Of a stretch of 26,800 bases of DNA, positions 1-9,452 are shown one piece after another (within the stretch, counting starts at the first letter, position 1; every line of letters begins with the position of its first letter). The position numbers and the translations under genes were made by a program. The stretch comes from Chara braunii (lineage: Eukaryota > Streptophyta > Charophyceae > Charales > Characeae). The stretch covers positions 248,176 through 274,975 of the forward strand of contig BFEA01000668.1 of assembly GCA_003427395.1 (NCBI GenBank), given 5' to 3'. Under the pieces are notes generated by a model. That model was not told where the DNA came from, made no database searches, and worked only from the letters and a program-made list of their open reading frames with translations.

Positions 1-505
1 TTTCCACTAGTCTAGTCTCATTGTCAAGTTCATGTTCCGGATCTTTACTTTGTTTAAAATCTTCTCCATTGTGCATGGGTTTTTCACTAGTCTAAGTCTC
101 ATTGTCAAGTTCATGTTCCGGATCTTCGTTCAGTTGATCTCTTCCCTTTGTACATGTGTTTTCCACTAGTCTAGTCTTATTGTGAAGTTCATGTTCCGGA
201 TCTTTACTTTGTTGAAACTCTTCTCCATTGTGCATGTGCTTTTCACTAGTCTAAGTCTCATTGTCAAGTTCATGTTCCGGATCTCTACCTTGTTGACATC
301 TACTCATTGTGCATGTGCTTTCCTCTAGTTTAGTCTTCATTGTCAAGTTCGTGTTTCCGTATCTTTACTTTGTTGAACTCTTCTCCTTTGTGCATGTGCT
401 TCCACTAGTCTAACCTCACATTGTCTAGATTATATTCCGGATCTTTGATGATCTCCTTCCCTATGAATAATGTGTTTTCCATTGGTCTAGCCTCTCCTTA
501 TCAGG
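1..505. repeat. Left ~80-bp satellite array (diverged)
   Basis: The core TTCCGGATC, or a close variant, recurs at about 36, 117, 195, 276, 356 and 435, a spacing of 78-81 bp. Each unit also carries an ACTAGTCTA-like block and usually GTGCATGTG. The same landmarks in the same order and orientation (TAGTCTA, TTGTTCAT or AAGTTCAT, TGTTCCGG, GTGCATGTG) occur in the array at the right end, so both are one satellite family. The left copies are more diverged from each other and from the right array. The array is cut by the window start and fades out before the CT microsatellite. Confidence 0.9.
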
Positions 506-529
506 TTATTCCAAGATATACTTATTCAA

Positions 530-530
<1 letters not shown>

Positions 531-565
<35 letters not shown>

Positions 566-680
566 GCTTTGTCTCTCTCTTTTACTTTTTTTTTTTATCT
601 CTCTCTCTCTCTCTCTCTCCTCTCTGTCCCCCACTCGGTCTCTCCTTTCGCCTTGCCCCTTCTCTCCCTCTTTCTCACTT
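531..680. repeat. CT/TC microsatellite and polypyrimidine tract
   Basis: Uninterrupted CT dinucleotides run at about 531-556 and again at about 598-619, with a T-rich stretch between them and pyrimidine-rich sequence to about 680. Long open frames on both strands here encode only simple Ser/Leu or Arg/Glu repeats and are by-products of the microsatellite. Confidence 0.95.
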
Positions 681-689
681 GGCATATGA

Positions 690-3240
690 CTAACCTCTTC
701 TCCCCTCACTTGGAAACATTGCCAGGCTACGGACGGTAAACGAAATCTGACTTCACTCGGTGGAGAAAGAGGGCAAGGGGAGGATAGCCGGTCCCTTGTG
801 TCACCAAGGATGCAAAAGAGAAAGGACATTTGAAAAAGTGGGAGAAAGGCGGGATCCGAAAGGAAGCATAAGTTGAGAGAGAGGTCAGTTTGACTTAACC
901 ATTTCCCCGACCGCTTGACTATGAGAAGATGATGGACTGATTGAACAACAAAGAGGCAACAAAGCACAGCAAAGAGCATGGAAAGAATAGGTATGTGGGA
1001 AGGGCTACGTGTTGATCCCCAATGGGGGACATTGTATGGATCTTCTTTGCTTGTGTGGGATTGTGCAGGTGAGTAATGGCTAGAAATGCCTTGAGCGGGA
1101 TAAGGGCAAGAGGAACTAGGCACCAAGAGGGAAAGGGAAGAGGGACAAAAGGGCTATGGGACCCTTGACATAGAGTCAATTCATGAAAATGATGTTTGCA
1201 CTTTAAGACTTGGAAGTGCTATTGAGAGTGCAATCGTATCAAGGAAAATGTGATGTTGTCTGTGCATGCATATGAGGACCACGAAAAGACTAAGGGGCCT
1301 GCTTCAATAAGGTGGGAAGCAAATTACGAGATCCGATGGATGCGTAGAGGCGAGGGGAAGGATGGCCCCACCGCACCCCGATGACCCCATATAGCCAAAA
1401 TGCTTAGTGAAATGGTGCGTGGCCTAAGGATGACGCTTAGCCTACGCACAAGAGAAGAGAAAGGCGCAAAGAACGCCTAGACTGCCTGCGTATTGGAAGG
1501 AGCAAATGCCTGAGAACACAATAAAGAATAATAAAAAATCAGCGTTGCGGAACGACCAGCGAGACTACCACCCAGCGTGAGGGCTGAGCTACATCCCCAA
1601 TGTCAAAGCTCACTCGCGCGATGGCCCGCCCCCATCCATCTCAAAGCACTAGGTGGGGCTGACCTTGGGACGGATGGCCCGCGCCCTGAGCATGAGTGTG
1701 GGCGGGCCGAGCCAACTGGGACCCGCAGTGGGGTCGACTAAGGCTCGAAAGTCTACCGGGGTTTGGCCCTACAAAAATGGTGGAGGTGACGGGCATGGGG
1801 TTAAATTGACCCTTGCGATTCCTACAGGGGCGCCCGATGCATTGACGTGTACACAACCCAAGATAAGGAAAATGAACTTGTGTTTGCTCTTTCCCTTGTG
1901 AGAGAGCAGTTTTGAGGGTGGCAGGGCGCATGGCATGGCCAGGCCTGGAGGTATAACATGCATGATATGCACTTGATCAACCATATCCTTGTGGAATGGT
2001 TCTAGCCCTCCTTCGTTCGGTGCTGGTGTTCGCTAGTCCGGGAAAGCCTTGGGCAAGTCGCAGGTCGACCCTTCCTCTTCGTATGAAAGAAGGGCTCCGG
2101 TTACCTGGCAGGCGGTTGGTGTTTGGCTTAGGCCGAGCTCCAATGAAAATCCCGCGGCGGAGTGATCCGAGCGGACGGGTGTCCTTCTATCTCCTTCTTT
2201 GAGCCCAGTGGGCTCATGCACTTTGCACTTTTTTTTTTTAAATGCTTGAAGGAACCAATATGAACACAACAGGTCATCAAGAAAGAACAATCCTACCCTA
2301 TGAAAGGACAGACAAGTGAAGAGAAGGGAATGAAGGGAGTTGCTAGACTCCAAGGAAAACTAGCTCACCCTTGAAGATTCTCACGAAAATGAACCAACCA
2401 CTATGTATGAAAGTAGGGGGAGTGACACTCATTGTCAGAGAAAATCTGTGAGTTATGGGTAGGAAGCGCTGGGTGCACCAAGGGAAAGGCACTTGTACTA
2501 TGTGTGTCCCACTTGGGACTTGTGATTGCATGATTGGGATTTCGAGCGTCCTGACATTTGGAAGGAAAGGATTGGTTTGCGTCGGCCGGTGCGGGATGCA
2601 AGTTGGTCGTCCTCTTTGAAGTTCACCGGGTTCCGTGTGTGGGGGTCGGGCCACCGGACTGTCAGGCAAGGGTTGGTCTCGTCGGCTGATTAGTAGCATT
2701 CTCACCGGGAGCGGTCCGAGCATGGCTCGATGATCTAGCCCAGGTGGGATGTGAAACCTCTTCAGGCGGGGCGGCTGCTTGACGGCAGACGGCAGGGGGA
2801 CCACTGCATGTGGGGCAAGGAAGGAGCCTCGGAGGCGATTGAGAGCTTCTCGTAGCATGGCTTGGGAAAAATTGTTCCTTATTGGACCGATGGAAGTGAA
2901 TGCCTGGACGGCTGGCTCCAATGGCCCTACCGGGATGTGCGGGGTGATTCCCAAGATTAACGGTGGGTACACGAGCGGCAAGTCGGGATGGCGTATTCTG
3001 GGTAAGGAGGAAAGGGCGAATGCCTTGCCAAGACCTGGGTACCGCGCTCGCGACGGTTGAGCTGCGCTTGAGGTATGGGATAAAACCCTACCGATAGTAC
3101 CAGCGGAGAGACCATATTGGGATGGCCGGTGAGGAGATGACCGGCCCGTGTGTGAGATTGCCTGATTTTTTTTTATGTATCCTCCTCTGTGAAAGTTGAT
3201 TGAGCTTGGACTGTTGGACGGGACATATTGCTAAGTTTAT
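690..3240. other. Stretch without a supported gene
   Basis: The sequence is purine-rich on the + strand (for example around 760-900 and 1080-1150), with GC-richer parts at 1560-1760 and 2550-2850. No coding region shows a recognisable domain. The longest frame is on the minus strand at 2343-2981. Part of it (about 2780-2960) reads like ordinary protein, but it has no motif, homologue or gene structure that I can support. I see no tRNA or rRNA signature. A (T)10 run lies near 2229 and a T/A-rich run near 3167. Confidence 0.6.
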
Positions 3241-3251
3241 CCCCCCCCCCC
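3241..3251. repeat. Poly-C run of 11
   Basis: Eleven consecutive C residues start at 3241. The run lies in otherwise featureless sequence upstream of the first copy of the tandem gene family and is a likely place for length errors in the assembly. Confidence 0.9.
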
Positions 3252-3556
3252 ATCTAAGTTCACACGAGTGAGAGATGATCGGAAGGAAGGAGGATAGAGG
3301 TCAATTGGAATGAAACCAAGAGAAAGAATGTGGGCAAATGGATGGCCAGCCGAGGGAATTTTAGGAAGGGGGTACTTAGGAAAGGGGAGGTAAAATAGGG
3401 AGACCTTGATGAGGGGTCTAAAATAATTCTCATCTAGGACAAGGGTTGACCTGACCAAAAGGATCGGTTGGTGTCTTTTTATGAAAACAGGGGTCGGGTG
3501 CTGAAAACAAGATGGCGTGATGGTTGCCTTCCCCGATCTATACCAGCGGCCCCAAA

Positions 3557-4325
3557 ATGCCAGTAGATGTAAAGGATGGGGTATCGGTCGTCCTCTCGGA
3601 AAATGGAACGTGGACGGACCTTGAACCAACGTATCAAACGGTAATACTGGAAGGAGAGGATGCTTTCCGTTGGATAAAAATAATATGGACTAATGTTAGC
3701 TTGACGAGGTTGTCACCAAGTTTAATGGATTTGGAATTCCGAGGGACAGTGGAAGCCCGGGGGTGGGTCTACTTGTCGCAAGATGGGGAGAAAGCTATGA
3801 TCATAGAGTTGGCACTCGGGAATACGCCGGACGAGTTGTTTAGGAAAGCAGAAGCAGAGGTTGTGTGGGCTGCATGCCAACGGAGAGAAATGGAAATGGA
3901 AAGGGTAGACGTACGGGTGGAACTTGGGGATAGAGGAAGCATGAGGCGACCCGTAAGAACCATGCGATGTGTGCTGCCCTCCTTCCTAGTGGATGCGGTT
4001 TTCGGAACCCGGAGCAGGCTAGTACGGATATGCCAGTCCATGACAAACCTCGGGCTATACCAATGCGCTAGGCAACATTTTTTTTCGGTTATCAGTAGAG
4101 ATGGGGTCGTTCGAGGGGAATTGGGCGGAGGAGCTGACCAAGATACTAAACTGCCTTAGCATAGACAATATCTTTGTCCCTAGCGTTGTGCATTGGGGGA
4201 TAGTCTACAGGAATGTGGCAATAGGGGAGACGTTTCTAGATGGGGTGAGGAAGTTGGTATATGACGAGGAGTACAACTTCAGTGATGAAGACGAAGATGA
4301 AGAGATAGAGGACTGGGACTTCTGA
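3557..4325 (+). pseudogene. Tandem family copy A, unknown function, frameshifted
   Basis: I do not recognise this gene. It is the first of four tandem, same-strand, diverged copies of a ~250-residue protein. The first in-frame ATG after the upstream stop at 3518 is at 3557. The N-terminal half has alternating hydrophobic strand-like segments ending in a VYLSQDG motif (shared with YLSKIDW in D and VLSKDGW in B). The middle has LPSFLVDAVFGTRSRL, matching VPRFMIDLIFGSLARA in D. The C-terminal signature EMGSFEGNWAEEL lies in a different frame from the N-terminal part. The frame changes at a run of eight T at 4078-4085, where one base fewer would join the frames, so this is a 1-base lesion or sequencing error. 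The tail after about 4270 is very acidic (Asp/Glu-rich). Copy B starts about 60 bp after the stop. Confidence 0.6.
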
Positions 4326-4387
4326 GAGGGGTGGGGAAACTTAACTTAGGAAGGACAGGTGGCCTGGTATTGTGCAGGAAAGGGAAG

Positions 4388-5143
4388 ATGACTAGAGAAA
4401 AAAGGATGATGGAATACCCCTTCAAAGGCTGGGAACCACGGCGACTCATAGGAGGAATAAAAATGCCTATACCAACAGGGAACGGATGGAGAGGGACCAC
4501 GTGCGACTGGATTGGGTTTGAGGTTGCCCGGGACTTGTCATATGTATGGATAGAGCGGATTTGGAACCCGATAAGGGAAGAGGAAGGTTGGGATGATATA
4601 GCAGAAGGCAAGGTAGAGTCAGTTGGAACGATTGTCCTTTCCAAGGATGGATGGCACCTGTTTTGCACCATGTCAGCAATGGGACAGGACCCGATGTAGC
4701 TTCTAGGGGATGCAGAGGCCCGAACCCGAAAGGAGGGCAAGCTGTTCGCCAACGAGGGATGGGACGAAGTTAGTAGCAGAGTTGTGATGGGAGGATGAAA
4801 GGAACTCAAACCTCCAAGTCTACGGATAACGGCTTGGGTACCGGAATTCATAGCCGAGTGGTTTGGGGGGTTTGAGCACATTTTAGAAGTAGCCGACTCC
4901 ATGAGAAAGGTGCATATAGAGTGTGCCTGGTTGACTGAGGAGTTCTATAGGCTCTCATTGAAATATGGGCCCTTCAACGGAGATAAAGCCGAGAAAGTCA
5001 TCATCGTCCTAAGAATAGGCAGGTATGACCGCCTAGAGGTAGAGGCGGAGTCTTGGGACTTCATAGTTAGTCAAGAGGCGGCGGCTGCACCCTCCTACGT
5101 AGACGACGTCTTTAAACTATTTGAGGTACTGTGGTTCGACTGA
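4388..5143 (+). pseudogene. Tandem family copy B, unknown function, two in-frame stops
   Basis: This is the second copy of the unrecognised family, in one frame from ATG 4388 to the TGA at 5143. It is interrupted by TAG at 4697 and TGA at 4796. Reading through the stops keeps the family pattern: VLSKDGWHLF, then a VPEFIAEWFGGFEHIL segment aligned with the F[ML][IV]D block of A and D, then EEFYRLSLKYGPFNGDKAEK, the C-terminal signature, and a final SYVDDVFKLFE aligned with AYIDDFYRLYE in C. Family-like sequence continues past both stops, so they are secondary lesions rather than the end of a gene. Function unknown. Confidence 0.6.
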
Positions 5144-5448
5144 ATGAGGCCAAGGGATCGAACGCCGCGAAAAAGCTTGAGTATGGAAGGTGCTTGTGAA
5201 GAAAGGTGTAACATAAGAAAGAGAGTGTGTACATTAGGCCGTAGATGGTGCATAAGGATCGAAATAAGGGGGAAGTGACAACAACTGGAAAATGGGGGGG
5301 GATAGAAGTGAACGTGTATGAGTTGGGGATAGCGGCAGGAACCAGTGTACGATAAGTAGAGAGGGTTGAAAGACTAAAACACGAAAGGCATGGAATCTTG
5401 GTGGGTGCAGCGATTGGACTAAGAAAGCAGGAAAGGAGACATTGCGAG
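5144..5448. other. Spacer between family copies B and C
   Basis: About 300 bp of purine-rich sequence with no coding signal on the + strand. Minus-strand frames across it are long but lack family or domain features. It is the longest spacer in the tandem family; the other junctions are about 60 bp (A-B) and about 120 bp (C-D, counting from ATG 6360). Confidence 0.5.
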
Positions 5449-6240
5449 ATGGCCCGGCGAATGACGTTCTGGGCGGATAGACCTCGTGGGATCCTGCAAC
5501 CAAGAATATCAGAGGGCAGGGTCGAATTAAGCCTGCCGGCAAGAAATACGGTAGGCAATCCGGTAATGGACTGGGTGGAGGTAGAGTTGGTGGAAGATAC
5601 GGTGTACCTAGTAGTGAAGTTGGAATGGCGGGCGAGAGGGGAGTTCGAGGGCGTAGACTTGAACCGCCCAGGGCGTGTACACGCGACGGGATCCTTATAC
5701 CTGTCGGAAGAGGGATGACGGACCTTTGGGATTGCTTTGGCTTCCGGGGATGACCCCGTGCGAATGTTCGAAGGGGCATGGCAAATAACCTGGCGGGAGG
5801 GGTTTGAGTTTGCAGACCCGGAACAAGATGATGTAACGGCAGAGGTAAAAGTCGCCGCGGCAGGGGTTTTCGAGCTGCCAAACGAGGTCGTACAGACGAG
5901 TCTACCTCCGTTCCCGCTAAGACAAGTGGGAGGCATAGAACGAGTGGAGCAGGCGGTGACTGCCGTAACTAGGCTAAATTTTGACGAAGCATTAATATAT
6001 CGAGAATATTATCGGGCCTTTCTAGAGATGGGGCCTTTCGGGGACGAACAAGGGCGCGAGGTGCTTTGTATTCTAAGAGCAGCAGTAAATGCTAGGCCAA
6101 GAGTTCCACAAATAAGTGATGAGACGATGTGGAGAGTCATCCGGCGAGAGGTAGGTCGGGGCGCGGCCTACATAGATGATTTCTACCGACTGTACGAACA
6201 GCAAGAGGAGGCTACTGCTCCCGGGGGTATAGAGGGATAG
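5449..6240 (+). pseudogene. Tandem family copy C, unknown function, one in-frame stop
   Basis: This is the third copy of the unrecognised family. ATG 5449 is chosen because it gives an N-terminus (MARRMTFWADRPRG) comparable in length with the neighbours. The frame stays open to the TAG at 6240 except for one TGA at 5716-5718. That stop falls right after YLSEEG, where copies A, B and D have the equivalent strand (VLSKDGW in B, YLSKIDW in D). The stop therefore sits where a Trp codon is expected, consistent with one G-to-A change. The C-terminal half is well preserved: YREYYRAFLEMGPFGDEQGR followed by YIDDFYRLYEQQ. No known domain, signal peptide or membrane segment is seen. Confidence 0.65.
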
Positions 6241-6404
6241 TTGGGACTAGAAAAGAGAAATGAAAACACGAAGGTCAAGGGAGACAGTAGGTGGGCGGAT
6301 TCTGAAGATTGGTTGTAACCCTTTCTATGTGGACTATGCAAGAAATCACCCAGGTAACAATGGCAGCAAGACGTGAGCGAGTGGAACGTCAGCCCCGTGT
6401 GTGA

Positions 6405-7175
6405 ATGGAACGCCAGCCCCGGTACCCCGGACCGCCCTGGAACAACGGTGGACGATGGGAAGTATCCCTCCCGTCGAGTTCTACCTATCGGGGGTTCGAC
6501 GTAGAATGGCGGGCCGTGACTTTGGGAAGGGACGCGGCCTTCATGTTGGTAGAATGTCGGTGGACAGGAATGAGACTCAACCGAGGACCCGGAGACGATC
6601 TGTTCTCCAATCTGGAGGTTACCGTGACCATGTATCTGTCTAAGATCGACTGGCATTCGTTGGGGGTAGAGATAGCACAAGGTCACGAGCTGACACCGGT
6701 CTTTCAAAGGGTCGCCCGGACGTTGACCCGGATAGGATATTCGGTCAGAGGAAGAAGGAACATGGGCTTGCTAACCCGGGTGGAGATGGGAAGCTGGAGG
6801 GAGTTCAGGGCACCAACCACACCGTTGAGGTGTCGGGTCCCCCGTTTTATGATAGATCTCATCTTCGGGAGCCTCGCAAGGGCGCGGGAGCTGACAGACT
6901 TGGCATTAATGTGGGCAGACCACTTTTCCTCTCTAACCATCGGGATGTTCTATGATGTCGCCGTGAGACATGGGCCATTCTGGGGAAACAGGGCCCACGA
7001 GTTACTGAAGGTCATCCATATCCTCATATTTCGTGCGCCCTGGCTAGACCAGACAGGGTACGAACGCATAATCCAAAGGGAGATCGAGATAGGAGAGAGC
7101 TATTTGGCAGGGGTGGCTGAGCTATTCGAGGAGCCGACCGAACCGGAAGAACCACGAGGGCGCGAGCGAGACTAG
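6405..7175 (+). CDS. Tandem family copy D, unknown function, best-preserved copy
   Basis: This is the fourth and most intact copy: 256 codons from ATG 6405 to the TAG at 7175. In the same frame an upstream ATG at 6360 opens 14 codons that end at TGA 6402, directly before ATG 6405. The short peptide ERQPR occurs on both sides of that stop, so the original start may have been 6360. Landmarks in order are: a strand-rich N-terminal half ending in MYLSKIDWHSLGVEI, the VPRFMIDLIFGSLARA block, FYDVAVRHGPFWGNRAHELL (family signature around a Gly-Pro-Phe turn), then EIGESYLAGVAELFEE and an acidic/basic tail. Soluble by appearance. I know no matching family; a role in the adjacent retroelement, or a host or viral gene family, are both possible. 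Confidence 0.65.
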   Translation: MERQPRYPGPPWNNGGRWEVSLPSSSTYRGFDVEWRAVTLGRDAAFMLVECRWTGMRLNRGPGDDLFSNLEVTVTMYLSKIDWHSLGVEIAQGHELTPVFQRVARTLTRIGYSVRGRRNMGLLTRVEMGSWREFRAPTTPLRCRVPRFMIDLIFGSLARARELTDLALMWADHFSSLTIGMFYDVAVRHGPFWGNRAHELLKVIHILIFRAPWLDQTGYERIIQREIEIGESYLAGVAELFEEPTEPEEPRGRERD

Positions 7176-7641
7176 GATCCGCAGGCAGGCCAATAGGGCA
7201 AATCCAGTATAGTTCGCTGCGTACGGAAATCCGCCGATGGGAATAAGAAAGGGGCCTCGGACCCGTATGGCTAAAACCCACTAAAAAAACAAAGAAGGGG
7301 GTAGACTCCTAATGAGTGACCATAACCCGGAAGGTAAAAAAACGGAAAACGCTGCTCGGGAAGGCTTCCCCTAGCAGGATGCCTAACCCGGACTCCCTCG
7401 CGTCGGCCGACGGGACAAGGGCACTACAAACGAGCTTGTGATAAAGGAAGCCCAGTCACGTTCATAGCTCGGCTGGGCGGCAGGGCCAGTCGTGGCTCCT
7501 CCTTAAGGAAGGGCAATGAGGAAACGGGGATAGGAAAGGAGACTATAAAGATAAGCCAACAAAGCTGGGAGCCTAGGGAACCTAAAAACCTCGCATTGCG
7601 TGTGTCCTGGGAATTCTTTGGCTCATGCAGAACTAAGCAAA
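7176..7641. other. Leader between family copy D and gag
   Basis: About 465 bp without a supported gene. If the element began here, the 5' LTR and primer-binding site should be in this stretch. I found no TGG-initiated match to a tRNA 3' end that I would trust, and no convincing copy of this sequence downstream of pol. A TATA-like box lies at 7544. Confidence 0.5.
7544..7550 (+). promoter_or_regulatory. Possible TATA box upstream of gag
   Basis: TATAAAG lies about 98 bp before the probable gag ATG at 7642, a plausible distance for a eukaryotic TATA box with a short leader. This rests on a 7-base motif only. Confidence 0.25.
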
Positions 7642-9452
7642 ATGGCAATGGAGGAGGAGACAGATAACCGTAAGAGTGAAGGAGAACCAGGCTTAGAAGG
7701 CAGTGCCGCGCAAAGCGAAGGGGGGCAGAAGGACAGAGAATCGATAAATCCGGATGGTACCAAAGGGAACCGGAAGGAAATCTTCATAATAGAAAGCTCG
7801 GGGAAAGCCGGGGGAAGCAGGCAAGGGACCCAAGGGACCAAGGAAGGCATAAATAAGGATAGGACAAGCCCCCGAAACTCGGAAGGAGCCATGCCTAAGA
7901 AAGTAAGGGTCACAGACACAAGGCGCAAACTAGCCGAGATAGAGAAGAGGACCGCAGAATATAAGGCAAGACTGATTGAGGAAATGGTGACTGGGAACGA
8001 AGAAGGTCCTCTGCAGAAGGAACCCCGGGACGAACGGAAAGCCAGCCAAGGTGGGACTGGACAAGGGGATAAAGGTAGTGACCGTGGGGGAACGCCAAGC
8101 AAGAGAAGGAAAGAGAGGGAGAACTCTCCGGGGATGGAAACAGAAAAGGCTACGACTCCGCCAGCCATGGATAGTAGGGCTAGCCGCCTGCCGATCACGC
8201 GAGCAGTAGCGCGAGGATGCGAAGGACTTTGGAGCCTTAGGGAAAGAGTGTTGGGATGGTTTGACCCGAAAGGAACTATGAAATCAGGGAGGGACAGAAG
8301 GCCGGCAAGGAAAGTCCGGATAACAGTGTGGCAGGCGAGGCCAGCAGCTCTGAGGGCGGCCTTAAGAAGATAGTGTCGTCCCTCGCACGAGCACTAAACA
8401 AAAATCAAGGCTATCTGGCAGACGCCAAGAAAAAACTGACTTTCGATGGAGCAAACATCACAGAGTTCCTGATCGACTACGATAACCTAGCTGCGTTACT
8501 AAAGTGGACCGAGGACGAAAAAATGGACTATCTAGGACAGCATGTGTCGTTAAGCCTAGATCGGGACATAATGGTCATTGTAGCCGCAAGCCGGTCTTGG
8601 AAGGAGACCCGGGATGTGATGATGAGGAAGTACCTAGCTGCAGAGAAAATGGCAACGGAGGCTGACCTAGCGGCAGTTTAGAGGAAAAACTTCGCAACGT
8701 ACAATGATTTCCTACGAGAATTTACTCTGGTAGCACTAAGGATCCCCGGGGTCACGGACCGGATAATGAGCAAATATTTCCTCAGGCAGTTCTCCGAATT
8801 CGACAAAGACAAGATCCTGTCAGCCTACCAAGAGATGAGCAAGTTCGTAAACACGCGGGAAGTTGATTTTAGCACGGTAACGGATCTGGCTGAGAAAACG
8901 GTAGTAACGGAGACGCTGGCCTTGCTCAAGGAAGGAGAGATCATAGATCTGACCGGTAGGACGGGCAACAAGGTAAAGAAGGGGATTGAAAGTCTACATG
9001 AACGGGTGCACGGGGTCGACAATAAGATTGAAAGGATGGAAGGCGCGCTAATGGTTATGCAAGCACAAGTATCTCGACCTGCCCTCCCTCCCCAGGAAGC
9101 TGTGGTCCTGCCAGGTGTAGCAAACCGGGGATTCGGACGGAGAGATCCTGCTAACGAGCAATGCAAGTACTGCACCGCGATAGGGCATTATGTGCGCGCA
9201 TGCCCAAAGCTCGACCATGATATTCTGAAAAAAAGATGTACCAGGTCATTAAAGGGGGAGATATTTGGACCACAAGGGGAACGGGTGAACTGGAACTCAC
9301 CAGGAGGGATGCGGCGAGTCATTATCATGCTCAACGGTCTAGAAATAACAGCCGTACAATCCGAACCGGTGGGCGAGATCATCTGGGATCAGCTCCGGGG
9401 CGCGGACCGCATGCCAACTTTATTTTGGAAAGCGACGGACGTGATAGGGTGA
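7642..9452 (+). pseudogene. gag: Retrotransposon gag, nucleocapsid-type zinc knuckle
   Basis: Gag forms the particle that packages element RNA. The first part (7642 to about 8320) is a hydrophilic Lys/Glu/Gly-rich region with a basic KRRKERE stretch. ATG 7642 (MAMEEETDN) is the likeliest start. The frame then shifts near 8320, and the capsid-like part runs on from there with no new ATG. It contains LTFDGANITEFLIDYDNLAA, then a TAG at 8679 that interrupts it in frame, then FLREFTLVALRIPG and a coiled-coil-like stretch near 8990-9060. A single CCHC knuckle, CKYCTAIGHYVRAC (C-X2-C-X4-H-X4-C), lies at 9162-9203. The frame ends at TGA 9450. The pol frame takes over near 9400, where I see no standard slippery heptamer, so a mutation is more likely than programmed frameshifting. 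Confidence 0.88.

Noticed and set aside
506-1126. 206-codon minus-strand open frame
   Set aside because: Its end is pure Arg/Glu repeat from the CT microsatellite and the rest has no motif; it is not supported as a gene.
2343-2981. 212-codon minus-strand open frame
   Set aside because: Part of it looks protein-like, but it is Pro/Leu/Arg-rich as expected opposite a purine-rich strand. It has no domain and no supporting neighbour. Kept only as a remark.
9228-9236. A7G run near the gag-pol overlap as a programmed -1 slippery site
   Set aside because: The A run is out of phase with the gag codons for a standard heptamer, and gag-like sequence continues well past it to about 9400.
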